Shown piece by piece: positions 25,201-34,416 of a stretch of 64,000 nucleotides of DNA. The stretch spans positions 11,201 through 75,200 of the forward strand of contig CAKOWW010000007.1 of assembly GCA_934129785.1 (NCBI GenBank). Reading direction: 5' to 3'. The DNA comes from an uncultured Clostridia bacterium. GTDB lineage: Bacteria; Bacillota; Clostridia; TANB77; CAG-508. Under the pieces are notes generated by a model that was not told the origin of the DNA, ran no database searches, and worked only from the letters and a program-made list of their open reading frames with translations. The position numbers were made by a program, and so were the translations under genes. Within the stretch, counting starts at the first letter, position 1, and each line of letters starts with the position of its first letter.

Positions 25201-25657
25201 AAACATCTTAGAAGGATTATGGAAAGGACTTAAAGATGGAACTTGGCAAGGCAAAATACTAGGAGCTGCATCAGGATTAGCTCAAGCAGTAAATAAAGCT
25301 TTTACCGGTAAAGATGGATGGGATGAACATTCGCCATCTAAAAAAATGAAAAAGTTTGCAGAATATTATATACAACCTATTTCAGATGTAATGAATGCCC
25401 GAAAAAAAAACATCGTATCTACAGCGAAAGCATTAGCTAGTAATGTTAATGATGTATTTAATGAACAAATGAACATACCTCAGGTAAATGATTTTGGAAA
25501 ATTGCAAGGAAATTTAAGCAGAGAAATTGCAAACAATACAAGTACTGTGAATAACAATAATAAAATAATATTTCAAATATATCCACAACAACTAACAGAG
25601 AAAGAATTAGACAAAGCGGTAGATTATTTAAATAAAAAATTAGGGCAGTATATATAA
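22278..25657 (+). CDS. Tail tape measure protein read through two CGG +1 sites
   Basis: From ATG 22278 (AGAGGTG upstream) the frame meets GCT-CGG-A at 23217 after 313 codons. Skipping the C restores AMFAGWEKAGVNTEIAFSG, the conserved tape-measure motif, and continues 411 codons to AAA-CGG-A at 24451. Skipping again gives GDKDAQLNLLLQKK and runs to 25657. The product is about 1125 aa: N-terminal coiled coil (KNTELLSQKQ), central TP901-type core with hydrophobic segments (~480-580), and a C-terminal GKDGWDEHSPSKKMK. It sets tail length. Without the shifts it would be three broken pieces, which would be lethal for the phage. Confidence 0.92.
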
Positions 25658-25669
25658 TATATTATTATT

Positions 25670-25708
25670 TTCGACATTTTTCGACAAAAAAATACTAAAA
25701 AGTATGAT
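25670..25708 (+). promoter_or_regulatory. Promoter with tandem TTCGACA boxes
   Basis: TTCGACA occurs at 25670-25676 and 25680-25686, exactly ten bases apart; the second copy occupies the -35 position 17 bases before TATGAT (25703-25708). The 7-mer equals the Spo0A box. A phage regulator recognising the same word is the alternative. Confidence 0.55.
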
Positions 25709-25745
25709 ACACTCTTTTTATAAGTATAAAAAAGGGGGACAATAA

Positions 25746-26558
25746 ATGGAAAAAAATGAAGAAATAAAGGGAACTTTAGAACAAACTGTGAAAGGTGGAA
25801 AAAAAGAAAAGCAAAAGAAAGAAAAAACTTTTTACAAAAAATGGTGGTTTTGGGTAATTATATTAGCAATAGTAATAGTTATAGGAGCTACTATAATAAT
25901 GGCAATAGCTTTGAACATAGTTACAGGTGGAATACATAAAGTTTCTTTAGCTGTTCAAACAATTGACAATGAAGCAACCGTATATACTTCTGCTGGCAGT
26001 AATACTATTATAATAGAAATACCAAACTATTCGGATGCCACAAAAAAAAATAAAGAAGAAGCGATAAAAATATTAATTGAAAAACTTGCAAAAAATAATG
26101 AAATATTAAGCAATTATTCAAAGGCTATCTTATGTGAAAAAATAAATTCTGACGATAATATCGAAGATTATTTTTTATCTATTAAAACTTATTTACTTCC
26201 AAATATGACACAAGACCTAGAGAATAGTGATGTCTATATTGATTTTTTAGAGTATACTAAAAAAAACTTGAATACAACATCAACTACTAGCGATACCAAG
26301 TCTACAGAAAAAGGAGAAAATATTACATTAACAGCAGGAAAGTATGTAGTTGGTGAAGATATAAAGCAGGGGAAATATGATGCTGTGGCTAGAAAAGGGA
26401 GTGGAAACTTTTTTGTGGATGGTTCATCTTCTGTAAATGAAATATTAAGTGCTAAAAATGATGGATGGGGAATAGAAAAATATTCCAATTTAAGTCTTAA
26501 AACAGGGGATACTGTAGAAATAAGAAATAACCTTTCGGTAGAGTTACAAGCGAAATAG
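25746..26558 (+). CDS. Membrane-anchored accessory protein (moron)
   Basis: 270 aa. A Lys-rich cytoplasmic N-terminus is followed by one transmembrane helix (~37-60, WWFWVIILAIVIVIG). The extracellular part ends in a domain of ~70 residues (LTAGKYVVGEDIKQGKYD, GSGNFFVDG) resembling the secreted domain with the GEDIKPGKY pattern found in many Firmicutes lipoproteins. It has its own promoter and terminator in the middle of the tail module, so it is probably expressed in the lysogen. Confidence 0.78.
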   Translation: MEKNEEIKGTLEQTVKGGKKEKQKKEKTFYKKWWFWVIILAIVIVIGATIIMAIALNIVTGGIHKVSLAVQTIDNEATVYTSAGSNTIIIEIPNYSDATKKNKEEAIKILIEKLAKNNEILSNYSKAILCEKINSDDNIEDYFLSIKTYLLPNMTQDLENSDVYIDFLEYTKKNLNTTSTTSDTKSTEKGENITLTAGKYVVGEDIKQGKYDAVARKGSGNFFVDGSSSVNEILSAKNDGWGIEKYSNLSLKTGDTVEIRNNLSVELQAK

Positions 26559-26575
26559 ATAAAATATAAAGATAT

Positions 26576-26607
26576 AAAACACCTAGATTTTCTCTAGGTG
26601 TTTTATT
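26576..26607 (+). terminator. Strong Rho-independent terminator
   Basis: A perfect 12-bp stem (26576-26587 with 26593-26604) with a 5-base loop, followed by T-rich sequence. It ends the moron transcript. Confidence 0.88.
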
Positions 26608-26629
26608 TTAAAAAAAATTAAAATACCTC

Positions 26630-26670
26630 TTGACATTTGACAGACAAAAATGTATAATTATGTCAGTCAA
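26630..26670 (+). promoter_or_regulatory. Promoter and operator of the ribbon-helix-helix gene
   Basis: TTGACA (26630-26635) and TATAAT (26653-26658) are 17 bases apart, with an extended TG. TTGACAGACA (26637-26646) and TGTCAGTCAA (26661-26670) form an inverted repeat centred on the -10, a clear autoregulatory operator for the downstream repressor-type protein. Confidence 0.75.
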
Positions 26671-26690
26671 AAGTTGAGGAGGTGAAAATA

Positions 26691-26861
26691 TTGACTAAAA
26701 AAATGGGTAGACCTACTGATAATCCTAAAAATAGTAGGCTTGATATACGATTAGATGATGAATGCATGGAGATATTAGAAAAATATTCTAAACAAGAAAA
26801 TAAAAGTAAAGCAGAGTCTGCTAGAATAGGAATAAAAAAGTTAAAAGTAGATATAAAATAA
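26691..26861 (+). CDS. Ribbon-helix-helix (CopG/Arc-like) regulator
   Basis: 56 aa from TTG 26691, which follows GAGGAGGTG. GRPTDNPKNSRLDIRLDDE gives the beta strand and ILEKYSKQENKSKAESARIGIKKL the two helices. It likely represses its own promoter through the inverted repeat upstream. No toxin partner is evident next to it. Confidence 0.85.
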   Translation: MTKKMGRPTDNPKNSRLDIRLDDECMEILEKYSKQENKSKAESARIGIKKLKVDIK

Positions 26862-26899
26862 GAGTTAATGTGGAATCGCCAAACTCACAACATTAACTC
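26862..26899 (+). other. Hairpin after the ribbon-helix-helix gene
   Basis: GAGTTAATGT (26862-26871) pairs perfectly with ACATTAACTC (26890-26899) across an 18-base loop. There is no T-run, so it is more likely an mRNA stability or attenuation element than a terminator. A further AGAGATTAACTCT follows at ~26907. Confidence 0.5.
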
Positions 26900-26998
26900 A
26901 CCCAACAGAGATTAACTCTATCTATGAAATATTATATCATAGAATTAGAGAAATCTCAACTTAAAATACAAAAGTTTTAAAGGAGGTTTCTTTTTATT

Positions 26999-27382
26999 AT
27001 GGCAAAATTAAAAATTGAATATAGAACAAAAGAACAAGAAAACAAAAATTGTTTTAAAAATAGTACTTATTTTACTTTTACAATTAAAGATAGGACTACT
27101 GTAATAAGTATTACACCAAATGAAACAAGAAAATTAAAAGATATTGTATATGGAATTGAGAGAGAACTTCAAGATGGGTATCATTTACAAAAAGATGAAA
27201 ATTTTGAAATATGCAAGTTTGATAGGTATGTTATTGAATATGAAAGTCAAACAAATAAAAGAATTGATTCAAAAGTTTATAATATTTGCAAAAATGCTTA
27301 TCAATCAGTTGAAGAAGGTAAAACAACTTGGGAACATCTAATAAAAATTCTTAATGAAAGATGGTGTTCTGAATGTATGTAA
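26999..27382 (+). CDS. Accessory protein of unknown function
   Basis: 127 aa, soluble. AAAGGAGG lies ~14 bases before the ATG. The sequence is basic with two C-terminal Cys (RWCSECM). It lies in the accessory cassette between tape measure and distal tail genes. Not recognised. Confidence 0.65.
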   Translation: MAKLKIEYRTKEQENKNCFKNSTYFTFTIKDRTTVISITPNETRKLKDIVYGIERELQDGYHLQKDENFEICKFDRYVIEYESQTNKRIDSKVYNICKNAYQSVEEGKTTWEHLIKILNERWCSECM

Positions 27383-27570
27383 CTAATATATGGGGAATAT
27401 TATTCTGCTTTTATATTCCAACAATACTAATTGCAATAATATCTTATTATGAAGGTAGAGAGGAAGGTAAAAAATATGCAAGAATTAACAGAGTTCAACA
27501 TAGAAAAAACAACGGCAGAAATTCTTATGCTAAAAGACCAAACGGCACAAAATATAATAGAAATAGGTAA
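27373..27570 (+). CDS. Possible small membrane protein
   Basis: 65 aa. It starts within the last codons of the previous gene (ATGTATGTAA) and has one transmembrane segment (ILFCFYIPTILIAIISYY) followed by a basic tail, overlapping the next gene by about 95 bases. The overlap makes it uncertain. Confidence 0.4.
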   Translation: MYVTNIWGILFCFYIPTILIAIISYYEGREEGKKYARINRVQHRKNNGRNSYAKRPNGTKYNRNR

Positions 27571-28369
27571 AAGATTAATAAAAGCTAAAAACAATTTACC
27601 TCATGGAGAATATTTGAGTTGGCTAAAAAATAAAGTGGATTTTAGTGATAGAACAGCAAGAAACTTTATGAAAGTAGCGAATACATTTGAAAATTGGCAA
27701 CCGGTTGCCAATTTAGGAACTAGAAAATTACTTGCACTTGCTGGACTAGATGAAGAAGATAGACGAGAAGTAATGAAAGAAAATAAAGTCGAAGATATGA
27801 CAACAAGAGAATTAGAAAAAGTTGTAAAAGAAAAGAAAGAAATAAAAAAACAATTAGAAGAAAAACAAGAACTTTCTAATGAACTTCAAGAAGAAATAAA
27901 AGAAAAAGAAAAACAAATTAAAACACTACAAAATGAAATAGAAAATATTCAAATACCCAAAAAAGAAGTAATAGAAAAAGAAGTTATAAAAGAAGTAATA
28001 CCAGAAAAGCTGATTTTAGAAAAACAAAAATTAGAAGAAGAATTAGAAACGCTAAGGAAAAGAACAGAAAAAGCAGAGAATACATTAAGTAGAATGAAAC
28101 TAGATAAAGAGATACAACAGGACAAAGTATATACTAATGTAAAATTAGATAATTTACTAATAAATATAAAAACTTTTCTTGATAATGCTTCTAAATATAC
28201 TTACTTAAAAGAAGAATTACAAAAAATACCTACTCAAAATAGAAAAATATTGGAAAGTAAAATAAATGAAGTTGAAAGTTGGACAATTTTAATGAAACAA
28301 GCATTGAGAAATGAAAAAAATATGGTCGGAAATGTGATTTTCGGAGAAGGAGAGATAATAAATGAGTGA
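27476..28369 (+). CDS. DUF3102-like phage protein with long coiled coil
   Basis: 297 aa from ATG 27476 (AGAGGAAGG upstream). The N-terminal ~100 residues (IIEIGKRLIKAKNNLPHGEYLSW, FSDRTARNFMKVA) are the DUF3102-type helical domain found in Firmicutes phages and plasmids. A coiled coil of ~100 residues and a helical C-terminus follow. It is paired with the ORF6C-domain gene and may regulate lysis-lysogeny or replication. Confidence 0.8.
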   Translation: MQELTEFNIEKTTAEILMLKDQTAQNIIEIGKRLIKAKNNLPHGEYLSWLKNKVDFSDRTARNFMKVANTFENWQPVANLGTRKLLALAGLDEEDRREVMKENKVEDMTTRELEKVVKEKKEIKKQLEEKQELSNELQEEIKEKEKQIKTLQNEIENIQIPKKEVIEKEVIKEVIPEKLILEKQKLEEELETLRKRTEKAENTLSRMKLDKEIQQDKVYTNVKLDNLLINIKTFLDNASKYTYLKEELQKIPTQNRKILESKINEVESWTILMKQALRNEKNMVGNVIFGEGEIINE

Positions 28370-28814
28370 TATAATATTAAAAGAAAATAAAGAATTAAGA
28401 AAAGAAACAAAGGATTTAGACATTAGAGATTTAATAAAGGGACTTACAGAAAGTCAAACAGTTATGAATTATGCTTTTGCAGGTTTTAAAACAGAAACAG
28501 AACAAAAATTTCAAGAAGTTGATAATAGACTTCAAGAACACGATGAAATAATTAAAAAGAAAATATATTTAAGTTCAAATAAAGCAAGATTATTAAGGAA
28601 AGCAGTAAAAGAAAAAGTAAAATTAATTTGCGAAGAAAATGGACTTGAATATCATAAAATAAAATCTAGAATATTCCCTAGAGTATACGGAAAAATAAAT
28701 GACCAATATGGAGTAGCAACATATAGAGAATTACCAGAATATTTTTGGGAAGATATTATAGAAAATTTACGAAATATGATAGTAGATGTTAAAGACTTGA
28801 AAGAAGTAGCTTAA
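28362..28814 (+). CDS. ORF6C-domain protein (antirepressor-type C-terminus)
   Basis: 150 aa. The C-terminal ~90 residues (KKIYLSSNKARLLRKAV, YHKIKSRIFPRVYGKI, EYFWEDIIENLRNM) match the ORF6C domain of phage antirepressors; the usual N-terminal Bro/ANT domain is absent and replaced by a helical lead. It overlaps the DUF3102-like gene by eight bases. A regulatory role is inferred from the domain. Confidence 0.8.
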   Translation: MSDIILKENKELRKETKDLDIRDLIKGLTESQTVMNYAFAGFKTETEQKFQEVDNRLQEHDEIIKKKIYLSSNKARLLRKAVKEKVKLICEENGLEYHKIKSRIFPRVYGKINDQYGVATYRELPEYFWEDIIENLRNMIVDVKDLKEVA

Positions 28815-28844
28815 AAAAAGCACTAGTTTAACTGGTGCTTTTTT
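28813..28844 (+). terminator. Terminator between the accessory cassette and distal tail gene
   Basis: A stem of about 13 bp (AAAAAGCACTAG with CTGGTGCTTTTT, one wobble) ends in T6, right before the Dit gene. It separates the inserted cassette from the baseplate genes. Confidence 0.75.
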
Positions 28845-28862
28845 ATGAGGGGAAGTGAAAAA

Positions 28863-29717
28863 GTGGTAAGAGAGTTTAAATTAATAAATGAAAAAGGGCA
28901 AAGTTACTCTTTAATGGATATAGAGAATGCTTGCTTATTAACAGAACCAGGTGGATTAGGGTATTCATATAATGCTAGCTACGAGCAAGTAGGAAATGTA
29001 TTTGTAGAAAATCTTAAAAAAATAGAACAAGGAAGCATAACGGGAACAGCAAACTTTATGAAATATGACAATTATAAAAAGTTAGTAGATTTTATAGAAA
29101 ACGCAGAAAGTTTAAGATTTGCCTACAAAGTACCGTTTGAAAATGAAGAAAAAGAATACTTTAAAAATGTAGACTTTAAAGAAATAACTAAAACGCAAAA
29201 AGAAGTAAATGGAATAATAAGTGAAACAATAACATTCAATTGTCTGAGCTTGTGGTATGAAGAGAACACTATAGAATATACTATAAATCCATCCGATGAT
29301 GAAATGCGTTGGAACTTTAATTGGGATGTAGTGTTCAATGACAACAATAGTCAGAATCTAATGTATAAAAATACAGGACATGTTCCAGCACCGATTACAT
29401 TAGAGATGCAAGGGCCTGTCTCAAATCCAGCGGTAGAAGTATATATTGGTGATACTTTATGTCAAAAATTAGAAATAAAAACAATTATATCAGAATATGA
29501 AAAATTGATTTATAATAGTAAAGAAAACGAATTTACAATAAAAAGAATAAAAACAGATGGAACAGAAGAAGAGTTATATGACTTAGACATAATCGATTTT
29601 GAAAATGACAATGTAATAAGGCTTCCGAAGAACAAAGCTTGTGAATTAAGATTAAGAGCAGATAACGCAATAGAAAACGCTAAATTAACAATATTCCCGC
29701 AATATAAAAGCGTATAG
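28863..29717 (+). CDS. Distal tail protein (Dit-like)
   Basis: 284 aa. GTG 28863 is preferred: GAGGGGAAGTG precedes it, whereas ATG 28845 sits in the terminator tail. FKLINEKGQSYSLMDIENACLL, a GLGYSYNASYEQVGN segment and the C-terminal galectin-like half fit phage distal tail proteins. It links tube and baseplate. Confidence 0.85.
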   Translation: MVREFKLINEKGQSYSLMDIENACLLTEPGGLGYSYNASYEQVGNVFVENLKKIEQGSITGTANFMKYDNYKKLVDFIENAESLRFAYKVPFENEEKEYFKNVDFKEITKTQKEVNGIISETITFNCLSLWYEENTIEYTINPSDDEMRWNFNWDVVFNDNNSQNLMYKNTGHVPAPITLEMQGPVSNPAVEVYIGDTLCQKLEIKTIISEYEKLIYNSKENEFTIKRIKTDGTEEELYDLDIIDFENDNVIRLPKNKACELRLRADNAIENAKLTIFPQYKSV

Positions 29718-29726
29718 GGGGCAGAT

Positions 29727-30944
29727 ATGAAGATTAGGTATAATGGAAAAGAATATGATGCAAAATACAATGAACAAACTGGATATTATGAAATAAATTT
29801 AACTGCTCCCGATACAGGAGGAATATACAATATAGAAGCTGAGTTTACAGACTTATTTGAACAAAAATATACAGAACAAAAAGCAATTCAAATATTTGCA
29901 CAAGAAAAGATAAAAAGCAACAATGAAGCAACATTCATGTGGGTATTTGATGGAGATGATTTTAGCATAAAAGGAATTGTAGAATTAAGTAACTATGAAA
30001 TATCTATAGATGAAGTAACTAATGCAAATACAATAGTAAATGTATTGAAAAACATACAAGCAAAAGAAGATGATATTGTTGCAGTAAAGAAAGAAAACGA
30101 AGTGATTTATTGGGGAATTGTTAAAGAAGTAAAGAACGAAGATGGAGAAGCTTTATATCAATATACACTAAAATATATTACTAATATGTTTGACCAAAAA
30201 GTCACTTTGAAAAATGAAGATATCATAAAAACAACAGGGATAGAAGATTTTATAGCAAAGACAATCAAAGAAAATTTTATAAATAATACAGATACTTTCT
30301 TGAATAAAACTTATTTAAAAGTAGTAGTAAAAACTCATACAAAAGTACAAACAACAGTAGATAATGTTCAAGATAGTATTTACAATTTACATACATGGAT
30401 AGCAAATTGTACACAGAGATATAACATTGTGTACAATTTTTCTATTGAGTCAAAAATGTTAGTAATTACAATAGAAAATAAATCAATAAAGAAAGAGTTG
30501 ATAGATACAACAGCTCAAGCAATATCAAATTATTCAGAAGTTTTTGAAACTAATGTAGTATCAAAAGTTACAGTACTTACAAAAAATGAAGGAGAGTACA
30601 ATTTATATTTGTTAACAGATAGAACAACGACTACAGATTCGAAAAATAAAAATAGAGCAAAAGGAAAAGTCGAAACAGTGTATACAGAAAAGATGGAAGA
30701 TGCAAATCAAAAAGCATTAGACACAATGAAAACAAATAGTTACAATCACAACATAACTTTCAAAATGCTAAATAAATACATGAAAGTCGGAACGCCAATT
30801 GCGATTAAGACTAAGAATAGTGTGATTTTAGATACTTACATTTCTGCAATAAAGATAACCCAAAGTAAACTTATAGAATATACATGTGGAAATATAAGAA
30901 TTAAATTTATAGATAAATTATTGAAGGAGAGAAAAAATGGTTAA
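29727..30944 (+). CDS. Baseplate hub / tail-associated protein
   Basis: 405 aa. After a short beta-rich lead the protein follows the gp27/Gp37-like hub pattern of Siphoviridae (DDIVAVKKENEVIYWGIV, LTDRTTTTDSKNKNR, MLNKYMKVGTPIAIKTKN). It lies directly after Dit, as Tal/hub proteins do. No protease domain is present. Confidence 0.8.
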   Translation: MKIRYNGKEYDAKYNEQTGYYEINLTAPDTGGIYNIEAEFTDLFEQKYTEQKAIQIFAQEKIKSNNEATFMWVFDGDDFSIKGIVELSNYEISIDEVTNANTIVNVLKNIQAKEDDIVAVKKENEVIYWGIVKEVKNEDGEALYQYTLKYITNMFDQKVTLKNEDIIKTTGIEDFIAKTIKENFINNTDTFLNKTYLKVVVKTHTKVQTTVDNVQDSIYNLHTWIANCTQRYNIVYNFSIESKMLVITIENKSIKKELIDTTAQAISNYSEVFETNVVSKVTVLTKNEGEYNLYLLTDRTTTTDSKNKNRAKGKVETVYTEKMEDANQKALDTMKTNSYNHNITFKMLNKYMKVGTPIAIKTKNSVILDTYISAIKITQSKLIEYTCGNIRIKFIDKLLKERKNG

Positions 30945-31749
30945 AGGTGAAACTTACGATAAGCAATTATTTGAAAGCGATGCTTTCAGACACTTTATTA
31001 ATATCTTTTTAAATAAACAAAGTGGAGTTACAAAAGGCTGCGAAATTACAAAAGATACACAAAACATAACAGTAGCAGCAGGGTGCTTTGTGATTCAAGG
31101 TGGACTTTTAAAAGAAACGACAGGGACAGATAATGCAATTCCAACTGAGGCTGGCTATTATAAATTAGTTTATGAAATTGACTTATCGAAAACAAACAAT
31201 AAAGATGAGTTCAAACAAGGAAGTTACAAATTTGTAAAGGCAATTGGTGATTATCCAAAATTGACCCAAGAAGATCTAGATGAAGGTGGAACTATATATC
31301 AGTTACCATTTTGCCAATTTAGAATTACAGAAGAAGGGATTCAAGACTTTGCAGATATTAGAACAAGAGTTAACTATGGAATTTATGAAAAAAAAGGCAC
31401 AGTTATATATGAAAATGCAAAAGGACAATCAACAGATTTTGCAATAGACTCTAAATTTAATTTAAGCAATTATTCGAAATTAGATTTTGTAGTTGGGAGA
31501 AGCCAAGGAACGACAGGTGGCGTAATAGTACATGCAGATTTAGAATCAAACGGGAAAAGCTCTATGTCAATGATACCACTTTCATTTTCGGATACAGATG
31601 GTGATAGCAATACGTTTATATACTTGTCACGTATAAGAATCGATGGCAACAATATCAAGTTTTTATATAACGGAAGACACATATTAGGTGGACAAAAGGA
31701 TATGAACTACAGGTTATCAATCTACAAAATTATAGCATATACAGAGTAG
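30937..31749 (+). CDS. Baseplate/upper tail-fibre protein
   Basis: 270 aa. The N-terminal ~150 residues (ETYDKQLFESDAFRHFINIFL, ITVAAGCFVIQGGLL, YQLPFCQFRITEEGIQDFADIR) match a common Clostridia phage baseplate component; the C-terminal part is a beta-rich domain possibly binding cell-surface glycans. It overlaps the hub gene by eight bases. Confidence 0.75.
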   Translation: MVKGETYDKQLFESDAFRHFINIFLNKQSGVTKGCEITKDTQNITVAAGCFVIQGGLLKETTGTDNAIPTEAGYYKLVYEIDLSKTNNKDEFKQGSYKFVKAIGDYPKLTQEDLDEGGTIYQLPFCQFRITEEGIQDFADIRTRVNYGIYEKKGTVIYENAKGQSTDFAIDSKFNLSNYSKLDFVVGRSQGTTGGVIVHADLESNGKSSMSMIPLSFSDTDGDSNTFIYLSRIRIDGNNIKFLYNGRHILGGQKDMNYRLSIYKIIAYTE

Positions 31750-31759
31750 GTGATAAAAA

Positions 31760-31927
31760 ATGGCAAATAAAATAACAGAAATATTAGTAGAGCCAAATAA
31801 ATTAAAAGTTGGCTCTACTTTTAAATTGAAAATAAAAGCTATAAGATATATGACTTGTGAAGAAATGAAGAAAAAAACATGTGCAGAATCATCAAAATGG
31901 AAATGTAAGGAGGTAGCAGGAGAATGA
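31760..31927 (+). CDS. Small tail-associated protein
   Basis: 55 aa with ITEILVEPNKLKVGSTFKLKIKA, a short Ig-like strand pattern found next to baseplate genes. AGGTG upstream. It ends in ATGA overlap with the fibre gene. Confidence 0.7.
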   Translation: MANKITEILVEPNKLKVGSTFKLKIKAIRYMTCEEMKKKTCAESSKWKCKEVAGE

Positions 31928-34120
31928 AAAAATCAGAGAGTGGAAATTACACGGTTTATGAAGGAAGCGACCCAAACTCACTACATGATTATTCACAAAC
32001 TATAGCTAAAGAACTTGAAAATAGAGACAGACAATTTGAAGAAGAACAAGAAAATCAAAATACAACTATAGAATCACTACAAAAAGAAAACGAAGAAATA
32101 AAAGAAGAAAATAGCAGATTAAAAGAAGACTTAAACGCATTTCCAACAACAAACGGAAGTGGAGAATATGTAACATTAGATACAGCTGATAGTAGGTTTA
32201 AAGATTTTAAGGTATCTGGAAAGAGTGAACAAGAAACAAGAGAAGGATATAACTTATGTAATGTAACTGACCAAACTAAATATGGAGTAACATTTAAAAA
32301 AACGAAAAATGGAATATTATTAAATGGAAAAAGTACAGAAACTTTTGATGTAACAGTATGTGAGAAAACTGTAGCAGGTGGAAATTACTGTATAAAAGGT
32401 TTAGGTAGTACGGCAAGTAATTCAACATTTCAAGAAGTAATATATAAAAATGATACGATAGATTGTTACGTTGCAACAACTAGTAAAATACGTACTTTTG
32501 CTGATAATGATGTACTGAAATCGCGTTTTTATATTTATAAAGATGCTACTTTTAATAACTTATTAGTACCTGTGCAGATAACAAAAAGCGATGATAAAGA
32601 TTATGAACCGTATGGATCAATGCCTTCTGTAGAATTTCCAAGTAAAATTCGAAATGTCGGAGACAACATAAATATATTTAATAAAAATGCAAAATTTAAT
32701 GGTTACAATGCAAAAAGTACAGTATTAGAAACAGGAATAAGAGTTACAGCAACTGCTGCAGGAACATATAACAATGTGAATGCTTTTTTAGGTGCTGAAG
32801 AATTATTAGGGAAAACAATAACAATAAATTCTGATATTTTAAAATCTTCAAATGCATCTGCTGGTATTATTTTATATTTTGGAAAAAATGGAAGTCCATC
32901 TTCTGGAGGAGTAATACAGAACATGATTACTTCTGTAACTCCAGGAAGAGGAATCTTCAAAATTCCTTCTACTTTTCCAAGCGATAGTACAGGCATATAT
33001 ATTTTCTTATATTGTACTTTCTCAGGAACTTCAATTGTTGGAGATTATGTGGATTATAATAATTTAAAAGTTGAAATAGGGGAAACTCCTACTTCTCATA
33101 GTTCTTATAATAGTGGAAATTTAGGTATCAATGTACAAGGAAAAAATTTATACAATTCTAACTATAAAGATTATATTAGACCAGTGGAGTATTATGTATG
33201 TCCGATAACTTTAAAAAAGGGAAAAACATATAGTATTTCTTCTAGGTTGGTTGGCACAGCAATGTCTAATACGGTTGTAGGAATTGCACCATATGGAGAT
33301 AGATATTCGGAATTTTCTAATGCTATTATAATTACTATAGGCGCAGGTTCTGTTATTTCAAATAAAACTTTTACAGTAGATGACACTTGGACTTCACCAA
33401 AATTAGTTGTATATGTGACACGGTGGTTCTCAAGAGCTTTTAAAAAGTGTTTTTGAAAATTACGAGATACAATTAGAAGAAGCAGAAGGTATCACAGATT
33501 ATGAAAATGTTAAAAAACAAAATATAGTATTTCCGTTCGAGTCAGGTCAAAGATTAATGGAAGGAGACTATCTAGCAGATGATGGAATACATCATACTAG
33601 AAAGCAAAAAGTATTAGATGGTACAGAGAATTGGACTTATGATTCAATGGGCGGAAACACAGGGACTACAATATGCTTTAGAACAGAAATAGAAGATTAT
33701 ATTGGAAATGAAAGTGGTTTTGCAACTACTGGAAAAATAATATGTTCGCATTTTAAAGAACAAGGAATATATAAAAATGATTTAGAAGGAGTCAGAGGCG
33801 GCTGGGGAAAAAATATTTTCTTAAAACTAGAACAAAGCAATCTAACAACAGCAGATGTGGCGGGTTTTAAATCATGGCTAGCAGCACAAAAAGAAGCAGG
33901 AACACCAGTCACGATAGAATATGAATTAGCTGAAGAAGAAGTCGAAGCGTACACAGAAGCACAAAAAGAAGCATGGAAACAAATAAAGAATGCTAAAAGT
34001 TACGAAGGTCAAACAAATATATTTAGCAATGATGATGTAAGCCCAGTTTTTGAAGTTACAGCAAGAAGAAATTTGAATGCAATATTAAATAGCTTACAAA
34101 GTCAAATATTGGCAGATTAG
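31924..34120 (+). CDS. Tail fibre / receptor-binding protein read through a CGG(T) +1 site
   Basis: The frame from ATG 31924 runs 499 codons to ACA-CGG-T at 33421; the zero frame stops 11 codons later. Skipping the C gives GGSQELLKSVFENYEIQ, directly joined to the downstream frame, and ends at 34120 (~731 aa). The N-terminus is a coiled coil, the middle carries repeated beta-rich sandwich-like domains (NVGDNINIFNK, GKNLYNSNY), and the C-terminus includes a GTENWTYDSMG motif and a helical end common in fibre proteins. This is the only +1 site with T as the fourth base. AGGAGGTAGCAGGAG lies before the start. Confidence 0.85.
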
Positions 34121-34131
34121 GAGGTGTTTTT

Positions 34132-34416
34132 ATGGATACAAGTAAATTATTTAAAAATGCAATCATCAACTTATATAAAGGTAAAATTTATACAGTAGAT
34201 TTTGCAATATTAAAAGCTAGTGATTATGCAGATAAAAATAAAATAACAGCAGAAGATTATGAAGAATTAATAACATACTTAGCAGAAGAACAAAGAAAAT
34301 CAATGCAAGTAGTTGAAGATAATGCGGATAACACTGTAGAAGAAGCAACAGAAAATGTTGAACAAAATGAGAATGAAGAAGCAGAAGAACTTGAAAATAC
34401 CAAGGAGGAAGAGTAA
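34132..34416 (+). CDS. XkdX-like small tail protein
   Basis: 94 aa. YTVDFAILKASDYADKNKITAEDYEELITYL is the XkdX-type segment; the tail is acidic low complexity. Position between fibre and holin is typical. AGGAGGTG upstream. Confidence 0.75.
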   Translation: MDTSKLFKNAIINLYKGKIYTVDFAILKASDYADKNKITAEDYEELITYLAEEQRKSMQVVEDNADNTVEEATENVEQNENEEAEELENTKEEE

